DNA from: Mycobacterium dioxanotrophicus
GTDB taxonomy: Bacteria > Actinomycetota > Actinomycetes > Mycobacteriales > Mycobacteriaceae
Assembly: GCF_002157835.1 (NCBI RefSeq)
Contig: NZ_CP020809.1
Span: 5,332,001-5,396,000, forward strand
Length of the DNA stretch: 64,000 nt
Reading direction: 5' to 3'
The notes beneath the pieces are model-generated. The model was given only the letters and a program-made list of their open reading frames with translations. It ran no database searches and was not told where the DNA came from. The position numbers and the translations under genes are program-made. Shown here piece after piece: positions 1 to 12,575 of this stretch. Each line of letters opens with the position of its first letter. Position 1 is the stretch's first letter.

Positions 1-2307
<2,307 letters not shown>

Positions 2308-2410
2308 GCTATTTCCCCTGTGGGTATCGATGGATCTTTCGGTGTTGATCGTGGTCCATCGTAGGTGACCCGTCGAAATACCTGCTTGTACTCACTGAGC
2401 GAAGACGAAA

Positions 2411-2438
2411 ACGCACCCCGGATCGCTCCGGGGTGCGT
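2411..2438. terminator. Hairpin terminator between hpf and secA1
   Basis: A perfect 12-bp stem (2411-2422 with 2427-2438) has a TCGC loop. It is flanked by T-runs in both directions, TTTTT on the plus strand and TTTCGTCTT on the minus strand. It lies 20 nt after the hpf stop, so it should end hpf transcription before secA1. Confidence 0.8.
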
Positions 2439-2457
2439 TTTTGGCCGCTCCGACGAA

Positions 2458-3138
2458 TCAGGCGAGTCGGATGAGGCCGTAGTCGTAGGCGTGCCGTCGG
2501 TATACCACCGACGGTTTGTCGCTCTCCTTGTCATGGAAGAGGAAGAAGTCGTGGCCGACCAGTTCCATCTCATAGAGGGCGTCGTCCACGGTCATGGGCC
2601 TGGCCTCGTGCTCCTTGGTGCGGACCACCCGGCCGGGTTCGTGATCGTCGAGGCCCGCGGGTTCGGTGGCGTCGACCACCTGCTCGGCGGCGGTCTCCCC
2701 GGTCAGGTGGTCGGGGGTGGTCGCCTGGTGCAGTGACACCGGGGTCTTGTCGCCATAGTGGATCTTGCGGCGGTCCTTGCTGCGGCGCAGCCTGGCCTCA
2801 AGCTTTCCGGCTGCGGATTCGAGGGCCGCATAGAAACTGTCTGCACACGCCTCACCGCGGACAACGGGGCCGCGGCCACGGGCAGTGATTTCGACGTGCT
2901 GGCAGTTCTTGCGTTGTCGTCGGTTGCGTTCGTGGTCAAGTTCGACGTCGAAGAGGTAGATGGTCCGGTCGAATCGCTCCAGGCGTGACAGCTTCTCCGA
3001 GACGTAGATTCGGAAATGGTCGGGGACCTCCACATTGCGCCCCTTGACCACAACTTCTGCGTTGGGCTCAGGGTTGGCGCCTGTGTCATGATCCTCGACC
3101 ACCATCGCGGGGCCTGAATCCAGGGAATTGGTTGACAT
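2458..3138 (-). CDS. hpf: Ribosome hibernation promoting factor (long HPF)
   Basis: Long-form ribosome hibernation factor, 226 aa; it binds the 30S decoding region and dimerises or silences ribosomes under stress. The N-terminal half is the S30AE/YfiA beta-alpha domain (VVVKGRNVEVPDHFRIYVSEKLSRLERFD). A variable linker follows, then the C-terminal dimerisation domain (RPMTVDDALYEMELVGHDFFLFHDKES...VVYRRHAYDYGLIRL). The start at 3138 (MSTNSLDSG) is preferred over an ATG three codons upstream. The gene corresponds to M. tuberculosis Rv3241c, next to secA1 as there. Confidence 0.93.
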   Translation of the reverse strand: MSTNSLDSGPAMVVEDHDTGANPEPNAEVVVKGRNVEVPDHFRIYVSEKLSRLERFDRTIYLFDVELDHERNRRQRKNCQHVEITARGRGPVVRGEACADSFYAALESAAGKLEARLRRSKDRRKIHYGDKTPVSLHQATTPDHLTGETAAEQVVDATEPAGLDDHEPGRVVRTKEHEARPMTVDDALYEMELVGHDFFLFHDKESDKPSVVYRRHAYDYGLIRLA

Positions 3139-3426
3139 ACTTGGCAACTCGTTTCTCTCACTCGTTGCACGCGATTTGCGTGCCGGGCTCTAACGAATCG
3201 CGGCGATGGGTCAGGGTTTTGTTGCTCTCCCCATCGGCGCAAGGTGTCGAGTACTCACCTCCTACCGGTGCGCGGTGAAGTGACGCTGTGATGGAGCGTC
3301 GCCGTGAGGTGTTCACGGGTGGTTGGTGCCGACGGTAGTCCGTGTTCACCGGTTCGTGCCACCAATTTCGACGACATGTTTGCAGTTCTTCATTTCTGTT
3401 TGATTGCGGGGTAATTGCCACCCGTG

Positions 3427-4056
3427 TCAGGCGTGCGCGACAACCAACACACCGGCCACATCCGCCCCGGCACTTCGCAGTACGCGCACCGACTCGGCAG
3501 CTGTGGCACCGGTCGTCACGATGTCGTCGACGAGCAGGACCTCACCGGTCACACCCGCCACCACCCGGACCCGTCCGGCGATGTTGCGTTGCCGGGCGGG
3601 GCCCGACAGGCCGACGGAATCGCGGACCCACGGCCGCAGCCGCAACGCCGGCACGGTCCGCACCCCGGGGCGGCCCGCGCACGCCGCGACGGCCATCGCG
3701 GTGACAGGGTCGCCACCACGGCGGCGAGCGGCCAGCCTGCGGGTGGGGGCAGGCACCACGGTCAGCGGCGCGTCGACCACACCCCACGCCAGCAGCCTGC
3801 CCAGACCCGCCCGCAGCGCAGCCGCCAGCGGCACCAGCAGGTCCGTGCGGCCCTGCTCCTTGGCGGCCACGATGGCCCGGCGCCGGGTGCCCGCGTACCG
3901 GCCCAGGGCGAACACCGGCACGCCGGGATCGGTGCGCGGGGTGACGAGGTGCGGTTCGTCGGCGCGCACCGCCAGCGCCGACGCACACGCCGGGCACCAC
4001 CGCGTCGACGGGGCACCGCAGCCGCCGCACTCCAGCGGCAGGATCAGGTCGAGCAT
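3427..4056 (-). CDS. ComF family phosphoribosyltransferase-like protein
   Basis: 209 aa ComF/GntX-type protein. The N-terminus has paired cysteines of a zinc ribbon (CGGC...CPAC) and the C-terminus has a PRPP-binding loop (VLLVDDIVTTGATAAE) as in type I phosphoribosyltransferases. The family is tied to DNA uptake in competent bacteria, but its role in mycobacteria is unknown. It lies 39 nt after lpqB on the same strand, in the order lpqB-comF-hpf known from Rv3244c-Rv3241c. The 288-nt gap between it and hpf (3139-3426) shows no gene and probably carries the hpf promoter. Confidence 0.88.
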   Translation of the reverse strand: MLDLILPLECGGCGAPSTRWCPACASALAVRADEPHLVTPRTDPGVPVFALGRYAGTRRRAIVAAKEQGRTDLLVPLAAALRAGLGRLLAWGVVDAPLTVVPAPTRRLAARRRGGDPVTAMAVAACAGRPGVRTVPALRLRPWVRDSVGLSGPARQRNIAGRVRVVAGVTGEVLLVDDIVTTGATAAESVRVLRSAGADVAGVLVVAHA

Positions 4057-4095
4057 GTCCGCAGTGTGCGCGGCGGCACCGACAGCCCGGCCGGC

Positions 4096-5856
4096 TCAGC
4101 CCGGCAGCACCGGTATCGCGCCCGGCACCATCAACGGGCGCACCTCCGACCAGCCGGGGTTGTCGCTGCTCGCCGACGCCGAAAGTTGCAGCACGCCACG
4201 CTGATCGGCCACATACACCGTCGACGGGTTGGCCGCGACGGTGGTCACCGGCATCACCAGGTTGCGGCTCGGGCCGTCGGAGTTGACTCCGTCGATGTTG
4301 ACGTAGGACACCGGATGCTGCGGATCGGTGCGGGAGACCACGATGTCGTCGCCGGTCCGCCAGGCCAGCGACACCACGGTGTTGCCCATCCCGAAGCCGA
4401 GCCGGCGCGGATAGGTCAGCTGGAATTGGCCGTCCTGGTTCTGCTCGACACCGGCCAGGATCACCTGGCCGTTGATGACCAAGGCTGCCCGGGTGCCGTC
4501 CCGGGACAGCTGCAGGTCGGTGATCGGACCGGGATAGCGGGTGGCCACCGCGGTCGTGTCGACCGGGATCCGGCCCGGGGCGCCGGAAGCGTCCTGGATC
4601 GCGCGCACCACGTTGATGCCGTCGACCACCACCCAGACCGCCTGGTCCAAGGCCCAGCTCGGGCGCGACAACGTCCGGCCTTCCATGGCCTGCGCCGCGG
4701 CGCCGCCCAGCGGGCCGATCCACAGGGTGGCGGGGGCGTTGGGTGCGCCCGGCGGCAGGACCACCACCGAAGCGGCCTCCTGGCCGTTGCGCGACACCGA
4801 GGCCGAGACCTGGTTGGGGGCCAGTCCGAAGGAACCCGCGACCCGCGGCGCCTCCTGGCCCTCCAGTGACACCAGTGATCCGCTCACCAGCGCGTGCAGG
4901 CCCGCTGCTGCGCCCGGGGCGGCCCCCGGATCGGTGGCGGCGACGTCGGAGGTTTCCCAGCCGTCGGCGAACCGGTCGTCCAGCGGCGCGCCGTCGGCGT
5001 TGATCACGTACGGCCCGCTGATGCCGGCCCGCGCCAGCGTCCAGATGATCTGCGCGGCCAGCAGTTGCCTGCTGTGCGGGTCTCGGGCCGAGAGGTTCTC
5101 CAGATCGACGCGGGCGCCCCCGTATCCGCGGCCCACACCGGTCTTGCCGCCGTCTGCGCGGGTGACCGGCCCGCGCAGTTTGAGCTGGGCGCCCAGCAGG
5201 TTGTGCACCGACTTGGCCATCTCGGGGCGCGGGCCTGCGATCAGCTTGGAGACCAGTTCGGTGGCCAGCTGGTCGGGGTCGGACACCGCGACGTAGCGCG
5301 GATCCGGCACGACGGTGTTGCCGGTCGGGTCGACGAAGTACAGGTTGTTGCGTTTGTAGGTCGACTGAAACTGTTGCCAGTCAAGGAAAACCCCGTTGGG
5401 CAGCCGGTCGATGCGCCACCCGCCGCTGGTCTTGACCAGTTCGATCGGGCCCGGGTCGGGCAGCGCGCCCTCCCCCGTCTCGAACACGCCGAGATCCGAG
5501 AACGATCCCAGGATGTCGGCGTGCATGGTCACCGAAACCCGGTCGGAGCTACGGGTTTCGACGAACACCACGCGGTCGATCAGCAGGGCGCTGCCCGCGT
5601 CGTCCCATGAGCTCGACGCCGATTCGGTGAGGAACTGCCGCGCCGCGAGATGGCGGTTGGCGGGATCGGCGGTGGCCTTGAGGAATTCCCGCAGCAACAC
5701 GTCGGGGTCCATCTCGGGCGACGGCTTGGGCAGGTTCTGCGGAGCGGGGCGGTCGACGGTCCCGATCGCCTGCGGTGAGGACGTGTTGGGAATCCCGGCG
5801 CAGCCGGACGTGAGCACCACCAGGCCTGCGACCGCCGCGGCCAGCAGGCGCTTCAC
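4096..5856 (-). CDS. lpqB: Lipoprotein LpqB, MtrAB accessory factor
   Basis: 586 aa exported lipoprotein that modulates MtrB sensing. A signal peptide ends in a lipobox (VVLTSGCAG, Cys about residue 19). A GerMN-like domain occupies roughly residues 100-260 and is followed by a beta-propeller-like C-terminal half. Its ATG overlaps the mtrB stop by 4 nt, so it is translated as the third gene of mtrA-mtrB-lpqB, the arrangement conserved across Actinobacteria. Confidence 0.95.
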   Translation of the reverse strand: MKRLLAAAVAGLVVLTSGCAGIPNTSSPQAIGTVDRPAPQNLPKPSPEMDPDVLLREFLKATADPANRHLAARQFLTESASSSWDDAGSALLIDRVVFVETRSSDRVSVTMHADILGSFSDLGVFETGEGALPDPGPIELVKTSGGWRIDRLPNGVFLDWQQFQSTYKRNNLYFVDPTGNTVVPDPRYVAVSDPDQLATELVSKLIAGPRPEMAKSVHNLLGAQLKLRGPVTRADGGKTGVGRGYGGARVDLENLSARDPHSRQLLAAQIIWTLARAGISGPYVINADGAPLDDRFADGWETSDVAATDPGAAPGAAAGLHALVSGSLVSLEGQEAPRVAGSFGLAPNQVSASVSRNGQEAASVVVLPPGAPNAPATLWIGPLGGAAAQAMEGRTLSRPSWALDQAVWVVVDGINVVRAIQDASGAPGRIPVDTTAVATRYPGPITDLQLSRDGTRAALVINGQVILAGVEQNQDGQFQLTYPRRLGFGMGNTVVSLAWRTGDDIVVSRTDPQHPVSYVNIDGVNSDGPSRNLVMPVTTVAANPSTVYVADQRGVLQLSASASSDNPGWSEVRPLMVPGAIPVLPG

Positions 5857-7499
5857 ACGTTCTCCTCTTCCCTGACCGGACGGCGTGGGTTATGTTGCGG
5901 TTCAATCGGTTTGAGCGGCAGCGGGCTCGCGGTCACCTTGTGCCCACGGACCAGCGGCAGGGTCAACCGGAAGCAGGCGCCCTTGCCCGGCTCGCCCCAG
6001 GCCTCGAGCCTGCCCTGGTGCAGCCGGGCATCCTCGATGCTGATGGCCAGGCCGAGACCGGTGCCGCCGGAACGCCGCACGCGCGACGGGTCGGACCGCC
6101 AGAACCTGCTGAACACCAGCTTCTCTTCGCCGGGGCGCAGCCCGACGCCGAAGTCCCGGACGGTGACGGCGACGGTGTCCTCGTCGGCCGCCATCCGGAT
6201 CCGCACCGGCTTGTGTTCGGCGTGGTCGATCGCGTTGGCGATGAGATTGCGCAGAATGCGCTCCACCCGACGGGGATCCACCTCGGCGATCACTTCCGCG
6301 CCCGGCATGTCGACATCCAGTTCGATGGCGGCATCGGCGGCCAGGTGCCCGACGTTTTCCAACGCGTTGCGCACGGTGCCGCGCAGATCCACCGACTCGA
6401 CCGACAGTTCGGCCACACCCGCGTCGTGCCGCGAGATCTCCAACAGGTCGGCCAGCAGCGTCTCGAACCGGTCGAGTTCGTTGACCATCAACTCGGTGGA
6501 GCGGCGCAGGGCCGGATCGAGATCGTCGCTGTGGTCATAGATCAGATCGGCCGCCATCCGCACCGTGGTGAGCGGGGTACGCAGCTCGTGGCTCACGTCA
6601 GAGGTGAAGCGGCGCTGCAGGTTACCGAACTCCTCGAGCTGCTGGATCTGCCGGGACAGGCTCTCGGCCATGTCGTTGAACGACACCGCCAGGCGCGCCA
6701 TGTCGTCTTCACCGCGCACCGGCATCCGCTCGGTGAGGTGGCCCTCGGCGAACCGTTCCGCGATCCGCGATGCCGACCGCACGGGCTGCACGATCTGACG
6801 GGCCACCAGCAACGCGATGGCCGCCAACAGACCGAGCAGCACGATGCCGCCGGTGGCCATGGTGCCGCGCACCAGCGAGATGGTGCTTTCCTCGTTGTTC
6901 AGCGGAAAGATCAGGTACAGCTCAAGATTGGGCACCGACGACGACGCCGGGGTGCCGACGACCAGGGCCGGCCCGGAAAACCCTTCGGTGCGCACCGTGG
7001 CGTACTGATAGCTGACCTGCCCGGCCTTAACGAAGTCACGTAATGCGTTGGGCACCTGGGTGACCGGGCCCGCCGCGGTGGCCGCGCGGGGTCCGTCGCC
7101 CGGGACCACCAGTACCGCGTCGAACGCTCCGGCGAGATCACCGCGGACATCGGCCTTACGGTCGACGAGGGTGTTGCGCGCCAACTGCAGGCTGCTGTCC
7201 AGGGACCGCGACTCTTCCCCACCGACGATGCCGCTCACGGTGTTTCGGGCACGCTCGACCTCTTCGGTGGCGGCCTTGACCTTGACTTCCAGGATCCGGT
7301 CGGTGATCTGACTGGTCAGCACGAATCCCAGCACCAGGATGACGGCAAGCGAGAGCCCAAGCGTCAGCGTCACCACCCGCAACTGCAGCGAGCGGCGCCA
7401 AATCAGACCGACAGCCCTGCCCAGCGTCCCCAATCCGCGCAATAGTGGGCCGGAACCTCCCCAGCGCCCACGAATGCGCCGTCTGGAACCAAAGATCAC
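5853..7499 (-). CDS. mtrB: Sensor histidine kinase MtrB
   Basis: 548 aa membrane histidine kinase partner of MtrA, linked to septal localisation and cell-wall/division control in mycobacteria. Two transmembrane helices (about 40-65 and 213-235) bracket an extracellular sensor region. A HAMP domain, the H-box [19 protein letters not shown] with the phospho-accepting His, an N-box ([12 protein letters not shown]) and G-boxes ([15 protein letters not shown]) follow. It overlaps both mtrA and lpqB by 4 nt, so the three are translationally coupled. Confidence 0.97.
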   Translation of the reverse strand: MIFGSRRRIRGRWGGSGPLLRGLGTLGRAVGLIWRRSLQLRVVTLTLGLSLAVILVLGFVLTSQITDRILEVKVKAATEEVERARNTVSGIVGGEESRSLDSSLQLARNTLVDRKADVRGDLAGAFDAVLVVPGDGPRAATAAGPVTQVPNALRDFVKAGQVSYQYATVRTEGFSGPALVVGTPASSSVPNLELYLIFPLNNEESTISLVRGTMATGGIVLLGLLAAIALLVARQIVQPVRSASRIAERFAEGHLTERMPVRGEDDMARLAVSFNDMAESLSRQIQQLEEFGNLQRRFTSDVSHELRTPLTTVRMAADLIYDHSDDLDPALRRSTELMVNELDRFETLLADLLEISRHDAGVAELSVESVDLRGTVRNALENVGHLAADAAIELDVDMPGAEVIAEVDPRRVERILRNLIANAIDHAEHKPVRIRMAADEDTVAVTVRDFGVGLRPGEEKLVFSRFWRSDPSRVRRSGGTGLGLAISIEDARLHQGRLEAWGEPGKGACFRLTLPLVRGHKVTASPLPLKPIEPQHNPRRPVREEENV

Positions 7500-8182
7500 G
7501 GGGGTCCGGCCTTGTATCCCACTCCTCGAACGGTCAGCACCACCTGCGGGTTCTCCGGGTCTTTCTCGACCTTGGCCCGCAACCGCTGGACATGCACGTT
7601 CACCAAACGGGTGTCAGCGGGGTGGCGATATCCCCACACCTGTTCGAGCAGCACATCACGAGTAAACACCTGCCGCGGTTTGCGCGCCAAGGCCACCAGC
7701 AGGTCGAACTCCAGCGGTGTCAGCGAAATCTGCTCACCCTGCCGGGTCACCTTGTGGGCCGGAACGTCGATCTCGACGTCGCTGATCGACAGCAGCTCGG
7801 CGGGTTCATCTTCGTTGCGGCGCAAACGCGCCCGCACCCGGGCCACCAATTCCTTCGGCTTGAACGGCTTCATCACGTAGTCGTCGGCACCGGACTCCAG
7901 CCCGAGGACCACGTCGACGGTGTCGGTCTTGGCGGTCAGCATCACGATCGGCACACCGGAATCGGCGCGCAACACGCGGCAGACGTCGATGCCGTTCATA
8001 CCGGGCAACATCAGGTCCAGCAGAACCAGATCCGGTCGCAGCTCGCGGACGGCGGTGAGCGCCTGGCTGCCGTCGCCGATGACCGCGGTGTCGAAACCCT
8101 CACCACGCAACACGATGGTGAGCATCTCGGCCAGCGATGGGTCGTCGTCTACGACAAGGATCCTTTGCCTCATGGAGTCCAT
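7496..8182 (-). CDS. mtrA: Response regulator MtrA (OmpR family)
   Basis: 228 aa OmpR-type regulator, essential in M. tuberculosis, acting on dnaA, oriC-linked and cell-wall hydrolase genes. The receiver domain has the acidic pocket (VDDDP), the phospho-Asp in LLDLMLPG and the conserved Lys in MKPFKP. The C-terminal winged-helix domain ends GVGYKAGPP. The sequence [20 protein letters not shown] is the typical mycobacterial start; a second Met three codons in is an alternative. It is the first gene of the mtrA-mtrB-lpqB operon; 8183-8347 upstream holds no gene and should carry its promoter. Confidence 0.98.
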   Translation of the reverse strand: MDSMRQRILVVDDDPSLAEMLTIVLRGEGFDTAVIGDGSQALTAVRELRPDLVLLDLMLPGMNGIDVCRVLRADSGVPIVMLTAKTDTVDVVLGLESGADDYVMKPFKPKELVARVRARLRRNEDEPAELLSISDVEIDVPAHKVTRQGEQISLTPLEFDLLVALARKPRQVFTRDVLLEQVWGYRHPADTRLVNVHVQRLRAKVEKDPENPQVVLTVRGVGYKAGPP

Positions 8183-8347
8183 GGTGTCACCAGAATGCGA
8201 TAAAACTCGGGTACCACACGCGGTGATCTTGGGTTGGTCTGCGTGTACCCGATCCGGCCCTGTTGCGAACGTGAAAAGGCTGCGACAGTTCGGGCCACTT
8301 TTCGCAGCGGATTCACCCTCGCGCGTCGTGCTCGACGAGCGACCGGG

Positions 8348-8974
8348 TCAGCCGAACCGCAGAGCCAGCGCCGCCGGGTCCACGTCGGGGCCCGCGAGCG
8401 CCCACCGCCCGCACCAGTCGGCGGCGGCAAGCGCCGCGTACACCTCACCGGTGCGGCGCTGCAGCCCGCCGTCGCGCTCATAGGCATCCTTGGCCCGGTC
8501 GACCTCGGTGTTGGCCCGGTGCTCGGCGCGCTCGGCGGCCAGCTCGGTGGGCACATCGAGCAACACCTGCCAGTCCGGCCTCGGCAGTTTCAACCGGTCG
8601 TACTCGAGCTCACGCACCCAGGACACCACCTCACCGTCGGCGCCCTGATGCAGCCGCGCCGCGCTGTAGGCGGCGTTGGAGGCCACGTACCGGTCGAGGA
8701 TGACGACGTCGTAGGCGGCGCACAGATGCTCGATCTCCTCGCGCGCACCGGCGCGGTCCAACGCGAACAGCACCGCCATGGCATGCACCGACTCGGCGAG
8801 GTCGCCGTGCGCGCCGTGCAGCGCCTCGGCGGCCAGGTCGGCGGGCACGGAATGGTGGTAGCGCGGGAACGCCAGGGTGCCGACGGACTTGTGCGCGGAC
8901 TCGAACGCCGCCCGCAGCCCGTTGGTCAAAGTGCGTTTGCCGGCGCCGTCGACGCCCTCGATCGCGATCAGCAC
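8348..8974 (-). CDS. tmk: Thymidylate kinase
   Basis: 208 aa dTMP kinase, making dTDP from dTMP and ATP. The P-loop is EGVDGAGKRT at residues about 5-14. The DR(Y) motif (VILDRYVASNAAYSAARLHQ) and the C-terminal LID region are present. The gene order tmk-mtrA-mtrB-lpqB matches Rv3247c-Rv3244c. In M. tuberculosis the other neighbour is sahH; here about 15 kb of other genes separate them. Confidence 0.95.
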   Translation of the reverse strand: MLIAIEGVDGAGKRTLTNGLRAAFESAHKSVGTLAFPRYHHSVPADLAAEALHGAHGDLAESVHAMAVLFALDRAGAREEIEHLCAAYDVVILDRYVASNAAYSAARLHQGADGEVVSWVRELEYDRLKLPRPDWQVLLDVPTELAAERAEHRANTEVDRAKDAYERDGGLQRRTGEVYAALAAADWCGRWALAGPDVDPAALALRFG

Positions 8975-8987
8975 GCCGCGAGCCTAA

Positions 8988-9539
8988 CTATCCGGCGCGG
9001 TCGTCGGCGTTCGCGGCGCGCATCAGGTCGTCGCGTGCGCGCGCCACCCGCGACCGGATCGTGCCGACCGGGCAGCCACACACCTCGGCGGCCTCGGCGT
9101 AGGACATCCCGATCACCTGCGTCAGGATCAGCGCTTCGCGGCGGTCGGCATCCAGGTCTGCCAGCAGCATCCGGATCTCGACCATGTTCTCGATGCGCGC
9201 GCCACGTCCGCCGGCCCCGGTGACGTCGTCGAGATCGATCACGTGCACGGTGCGCGGCCGGCTCGTGTTGTACCGAATCTGATCCACCACCACCCGCCGG
9301 GCGATCGACAGCAGCCACGTGCGGGCGCTGGACCGGCCGCTGAATCTCGGCAGCGAGCGGATGGCCCGCAGGAACGTCTCCTGGGTCAGATCGTCGGCGC
9401 TGCCGGGGTCCGCGAGGTAGGCCACCGTGCGCCAGACGTCCCGCTGGGTGGCCTCGATGAACTGGGACAGTGCGGCCTGGTCGCCGCGGCCCGCGGATTT
9501 GGCGAGGTGGGTAATTTGGTCGTCGTCACCTGTCGCCAC
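8988..9539 (-). CDS. sigC: ECF RNA polymerase sigma factor, SigC type
   Basis: 183 aa extracytoplasmic-function sigma factor. Sigma2 (residues about 25-95) carries [50 protein letters not shown]. Sigma4 (about 125-175) carries [31 protein letters not shown]. These match M. tuberculosis SigC closely from memory (QxDVWRx[21 protein letters not shown]). No anti-sigma gene is directly adjacent; the nearest candidate is at 18432-19124. The gene is divergent from ctpB across 131 bp. In M. tuberculosis SigC has been linked to copper acquisition, which fits the surrounding copper genes here. The GTG start at 9539 has a -10-like hexamer 8 nt upstream, suggesting leaderless translation. Confidence 0.88.
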   Translation of the reverse strand: MATGDDDQITHLAKSAGRGDQAALSQFIEATQRDVWRTVAYLADPGSADDLTQETFLRAIRSLPRFSGRSSARTWLLSIARRVVVDQIRYNTSRPRTVHVIDLDDVTGAGGRGARIENMVEIRMLLADLDADRREALILTQVIGMSYAEAAEVCGCPVGTIRSRVARARDDLMRAANADDRAG

Positions 9540-9547
9540 GGCTAGTC

Positions 9548-9553
9548 ACCCTA
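9548..9553 (-). promoter_or_regulatory. Putative -10 element for leaderless sigC mRNA
   Basis: TAGGGT on the minus strand ends exactly 8 nt before the sigC GTG, the geometry expected of a SigA-type leaderless promoter. No GGGAAC-type -35 is present on this strand, so sigC itself does not appear to be autoregulated by the island motif. Confidence 0.45.
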
Positions 9554-9565
9554 GGCCATCGCGCC

Positions 9566-9595
9566 CGGGAACTTTTCGCCGCGTTGCACCGACCA
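9566..9595 (+). promoter_or_regulatory. ECF-type promoter for ctpB (island motif, copy 1)
   Basis: A -35 GGGAACT (9567-9573) and a -10-like CCGACCA (9589-9595) are separated by 15 nt. The same two boxes with the same spacing occur at 14592-14621 (plus), 12535-12563 (minus) and 19132-19160 (minus). The predicted transcript starts near 9602 and has a leader of about 70 nt with an AAGGAGGT ribosome-binding site at 9653-9660. Confidence 0.65.
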
Positions 9596-9670
9596 GTAGG
9601 CGCATGGGCAGAGTCCGGCGGCCCAGGTTTCTCGGAGTCGGCTCGGGGGTTCAAGGAGGTAACGGACACG

Positions 9671-11902
9671 ATGTCGAGCTCGGCACCGGTATGCGACGAC
9701 GTGGTCGGCGTGCAGCGGATCCAACTGGATGTCAGCGGGATGTCCTGCGCCGCGTGCGCCAACCGCGTGGAAAAAGCGCTCAACAAGCTGCCCGGTGTGC
9801 GGGCCTCGGTGAACTTCGCCACCCGGGTCGCAACCATCGACGCCGATGAGCAGACCGGCCCGCAGGAGCTGTGCGCGGTTGTGCAACGGACGGGATATGA
9901 AGCCGAACCCCGCAAGGCCGGCGTCGACGATGGCGGGGATCCCGACGCCGATCACGCGCACAGTCTGCTGATCCGGTTGGCCGTGGCGGCGGTGTTGTTC
10001 GTGCCGCTGGCCGATCTCTCGGTGATGTTCGCCGTGGTGCCCAGCACGCGCTTCGCCGGCTGGACGTGGGTGCTCACCGCGCTGGCGCTGCCCGTGGTGA
10101 CGTGGGCGGCGTGGCCGTTCCACCGCGTCGCGCTGCGCAACGCGCGTCATCGCAGCGCCTCGATGGAGACGCTCATCTCCGTCGGCATCACCGCAGCCAC
10201 CGTCTGGTCGCTCTACACCCTGTTCGGCACCCACCACACCACCGACCGCCGAGGCATCTGGCAGGCGCTGCTGGGCAGTGACGCCATCTACTTCGAGGTC
10301 GCCGCCGGGGTGACGGTGTTCGTGCTGGCCGGGCGGTATTTCGAGGCGCGGGCCAAATCGAAGGCGGGCGGAGCGCTGCGCGCGCTGGCCGCGTTGTCGG
10401 CCAAGGACGTCACCGTGCTGCTCGCCGACGGTTCGGAGATGCTGATCCCGGCCGACGAGCTCAAGGAGCAGCAGCGGTTCGTAGTGCGCCCGGGGCAGAC
10501 CATCGCCGCCGACGGGCTGGTGATCGAGGGTTCTGCCGCGGTCGACATGAGCGCGATGACCGGTGAGGCCAGGCCGGTGCGGGCCGACGCCGGCTCGAAC
10601 GTCATCGGCGGCACGGTGGTGCTCGACGGTCGACTGATCGTGGAGGCCGCCGCGGTGGGCGCCGACACCCGCTTCGCCGGGATGGTCCGGCTCGTCGAGG
10701 ACGCCCAGACGCAGAAGGCCAACGCGCAACGCCTCGCCGACCGGGTCGCGTCGGTGTTCGTGCCCGCGGTGTTCGTGCTCGCCACGCTGACCGCAGTCGC
10801 GTGGCTGCTCGCCGGCGGCGGGCCCGACCGTGCGTTCTCGGCGGCGCTGGCGGTGCTGGTCATCGCGTGCCCGTGCGCGCTGGGTCTGGCGACGCCGACG
10901 GCGATGATGGTGGCGTCCGGTCGCGGCGCCCAACTGGGCATCTTCCTCAAGGGCCACCAGTCGCTGGAGGCCACCCGGGCGGTGGACACCGTCGTCTTCG
11001 ACAAGACGGGAACCCTGACGACGGGACGGCTCAGCGTCAACACGGTCGTCGCGGTGTCGGGGTGGCGGCCCGAGGACGTGCTCGCGCTGGCCGCGGCCGT
11101 GGAGTCGGCATCCGAACACGCCGTGGGGCTGGCCATCGCCACCGCCGGCGGCCGCGGCGAACCGGTGGACGACTTCCGGGCGGTCGCGGGCCGCGGCGTG
11201 AGCGGTACTGTGACCGGCCGGGCCGTGCGGGTGGGCAAACCGTCCTGGATCGCCCCGCAGTGTGATTCGCCGACCCTCACCGCGGGCCGCCGCAACGCCG
11301 AATCACGCGGTGACACCGTGGTGTACGTCGAGGTCGACGGTGAGGCGTGCGGGGTCATCGCGGTGTCCGACGCCGTCAAGGACTCGGCCGCCGACGCTGT
11401 CGCCGCGCTGCACCGACGGGGCCTGCGCACGGTGTTGCTCACCGGGGACAACCCGGCGTCGGCCGCCGCGGTCGCCGACCGCGTCGGCATCGACGAGGTG
11501 ATCGCCGACGTGCTGCCCGAAGGCAAGGTCGACGTCATCGAGCAACTGCGCGACCGCGGCCGCGTCGTGGCGATGGTCGGCGACGGCATCAACGACGGGC
11601 CCGCCCTGGCCTGCGCCGATCTCGGCATGGCCATCGGCCGCGGCACCGACGTGGCGATCGGCGCGGCCGACATCATCCTGGTCCGTGACAATCTCGACGT
11701 CGTCCCGCTGGCGCTGGATCTGGCCGCGTCCACCATGCGCACCATCAGGGTCAACATGGTGTGGGCGTTCGGCTACAACGTGGCGGCCATCCCCATCGCC
11801 GCGGCCGGGCTGCTCAACCCGCTGATCGCCGGGGCGGCGATGGCGTTCTCGTCGTTCTTCGTGGTGTCGAACAGCTTGCGGTTGCGCAACTTCGGTCGAT
11901 AG
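9671..11902 (+). CDS. ctpB: Copper-type P1B ATPase, CtpB-like
   Basis: 743 aa cation-transporting P-type ATPase of the Cu(I) subgroup. The N-terminal heavy-metal-associated domain has GMSCAAC. It is followed by membrane helices, the actuator motif MTGEA, the transmembrane metal site CPCALG, the phosphorylation motif DKTGTLT, the nucleotide-domain SEHA motif (Ala in place of the usual Pro), [10 protein letters not shown], and the last-helix motifs [12 protein letters not shown] and [16 protein letters not shown]. The closest remembered relative is M. tuberculosis CtpB (Rv0103c). The ATG at 9671 has a strong ribosome-binding site (AAGGAGGT); an upstream in-frame TTG at 9584 is rejected. It probably supplies copper to exported enzymes rather than detoxifying. 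Confidence 0.9.
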   Translation: MSSSAPVCDDVVGVQRIQLDVSGMSCAACANRVEKALNKLPGVRASVNFATRVATIDADEQTGPQELCAVVQRTGYEAEPRKAGVDDGGDPDADHAHSLLIRLAVAAVLFVPLADLSVMFAVVPSTRFAGWTWVLTALALPVVTWAAWPFHRVALRNARHRSASMETLISVGITAATVWSLYTLFGTHHTTDRRGIWQALLGSDAIYFEVAAGVTVFVLAGRYFEARAKSKAGGALRALAALSAKDVTVLLADGSEMLIPADELKEQQRFVVRPGQTIAADGLVIEGSAAVDMSAMTGEARPVRADAGSNVIGGTVVLDGRLIVEAAAVGADTRFAGMVRLVEDAQTQKANAQRLADRVASVFVPAVFVLATLTAVAWLLAGGGPDRAFSAALAVLVIACPCALGLATPTAMMVASGRGAQLGIFLKGHQSLEATRAVDTVVFDKTGTLTTGRLSVNTVVAVSGWRPEDVLALAAAVESASEHAVGLAIATAGGRGEPVDDFRAVAGRGVSGTVTGRAVRVGKPSWIAPQCDSPTLTAGRRNAESRGDTVVYVEVDGEACGVIAVSDAVKDSAADAVAALHRRGLRTVLLTGDNPASAAAVADRVGIDEVIADVLPEGKVDVIEQLRDRGRVVAMVGDGINDGPALACADLGMAIGRGTDVAIGAADIILVRDNLDVVPLALDLAASTMRTIRVNMVWAFGYNVAAIPIAAAGLLNPLIAGAAMAFSSFFVVSNSLRLRNFGR

Positions 11903-11972
11903 TCACTCCACGGCACGGCTCCTATGCCGTGCATCGACTAGCAATCGGCCACTCCCGCCGCGAGCGTGCATT

Positions 11973-12004
11973 CTCTGCGAAAAATCGGCCGCGCAATCGC
12001 AGAG
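11973..12004. terminator. Inverted repeat between convergent ctpB and membrane gene
   Basis: CTCTGCGA (11973-11980) pairs with TCGCAGAG (11997-12004) across a 16-nt loop. It lies between two convergent genes, 71 nt after the ctpB stop. No T-run follows, so it is only a possible terminator. Confidence 0.35.
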
Positions 12005-12033
12005 GATTCACACACGCGATAGCGCTTGGCCCC

Positions 12034-12489
12034 TTACCGACCGCCAGTGCGCATGTCCGGCTGGGATTGTTCGATGGGCGTGAAGACGAGCGCCAACCAG
12101 TGGCCCGCCAATGCCATGACGGCCAGGTCGGCAGCGACAAGCCATCCCAGCCCGGTGGCGTGGTGTCCGGTGCGCAGCCACCACAGTGCGCCGACGCCGA
12201 CGACGGTGGCCAACCCGCTCAAATACGCCGCGGCGCAGCACCAGCGGTAGCGTCGCCGAGCCAGCGCCACCGAGGATGCGGCACCTGCGAGTGCGAACAT
12301 CACCAGGCCGACCATGGGAACGCTGTGCGCCGCACCGCTTTCCGCGACACACCACCACGTCACCGCGCCGACCACGAGCACCAGCACAGCCAGGACACCG
12401 GCGGCAAACCGCCACCGCCCCATCCACACCTCGTCGAGCACACGGCCTTCGATCGTCCGCAGGGTGTCCATGAATGCGTCGCCCGCCAC
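12034..12489 (-). CDS. Small four-helix membrane protein, unknown function
   Basis: 151 aa. Four hydrophobic helices are visible (about residues 22-43, 56-76, 84-106 and 113-135) with short loops and several Trp, Cys and His residues (WWCVA, YRWCCAAAY, GHHATG). I do not recognise a family. The GTG start at 12489 is chosen because an AAGGAGGA ribosome-binding site precedes it; the open frame continues upstream to 12579 without support. An island-type ECF promoter lies 46-74 nt upstream, in the gap behind the CopD/CtaG gene, so it is likely co-regulated with ctpB. The His and Cys residues allow, but do not prove, a copper-related role. Confidence 0.7.
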   Translation of the reverse strand: MAGDAFMDTLRTIEGRVLDEVWMGRWRFAAGVLAVLVLVVGAVTWWCVAESGAAHSVPMVGLVMFALAGAASSVALARRRYRWCCAAAYLSGLATVVGVGALWWLRTGHHATGLGWLVAADLAVMALAGHWLALVFTPIEQSQPDMRTGGR

Positions 12490-12534
12490 TGCTGATCCTC
12501 CTTCCCCCTCAGCCGATTTCGTCGTCCGCATATC

Positions 12535-12563
12535 TGGTCGCACCGAAGCCGCCTGTGGTTCCC
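12535..12563 (-). promoter_or_regulatory. ECF-type promoter for the 151-aa membrane gene (island motif, copy 2)
   Basis: On the minus strand GGGAACC (12563-12557), 15 nt, then GCGACCA (12541-12535). It is wholly within the 86-nt gap between the CopD/CtaG gene and the downstream membrane gene, so it gives the latter its own promoter. The boxes and spacing match the ctpB and PepSY sites. Confidence 0.6.
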
Positions 12564-12575
12564 GGGCCCTAGATG

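Noticed and set aside
8165-8200. GGTGTCACC-like sequence as an MtrA autoregulatory box
   Set aside because: Only a weak match to the MtrA box I remember; not enough to annotate.
9551-11119. 522-aa minus-strand frame opposite ctpB
   Set aside because: Shadow of ctpB, rich in Arg/His/Gly without domains, while the plus strand encodes all P-type ATPase motifs.
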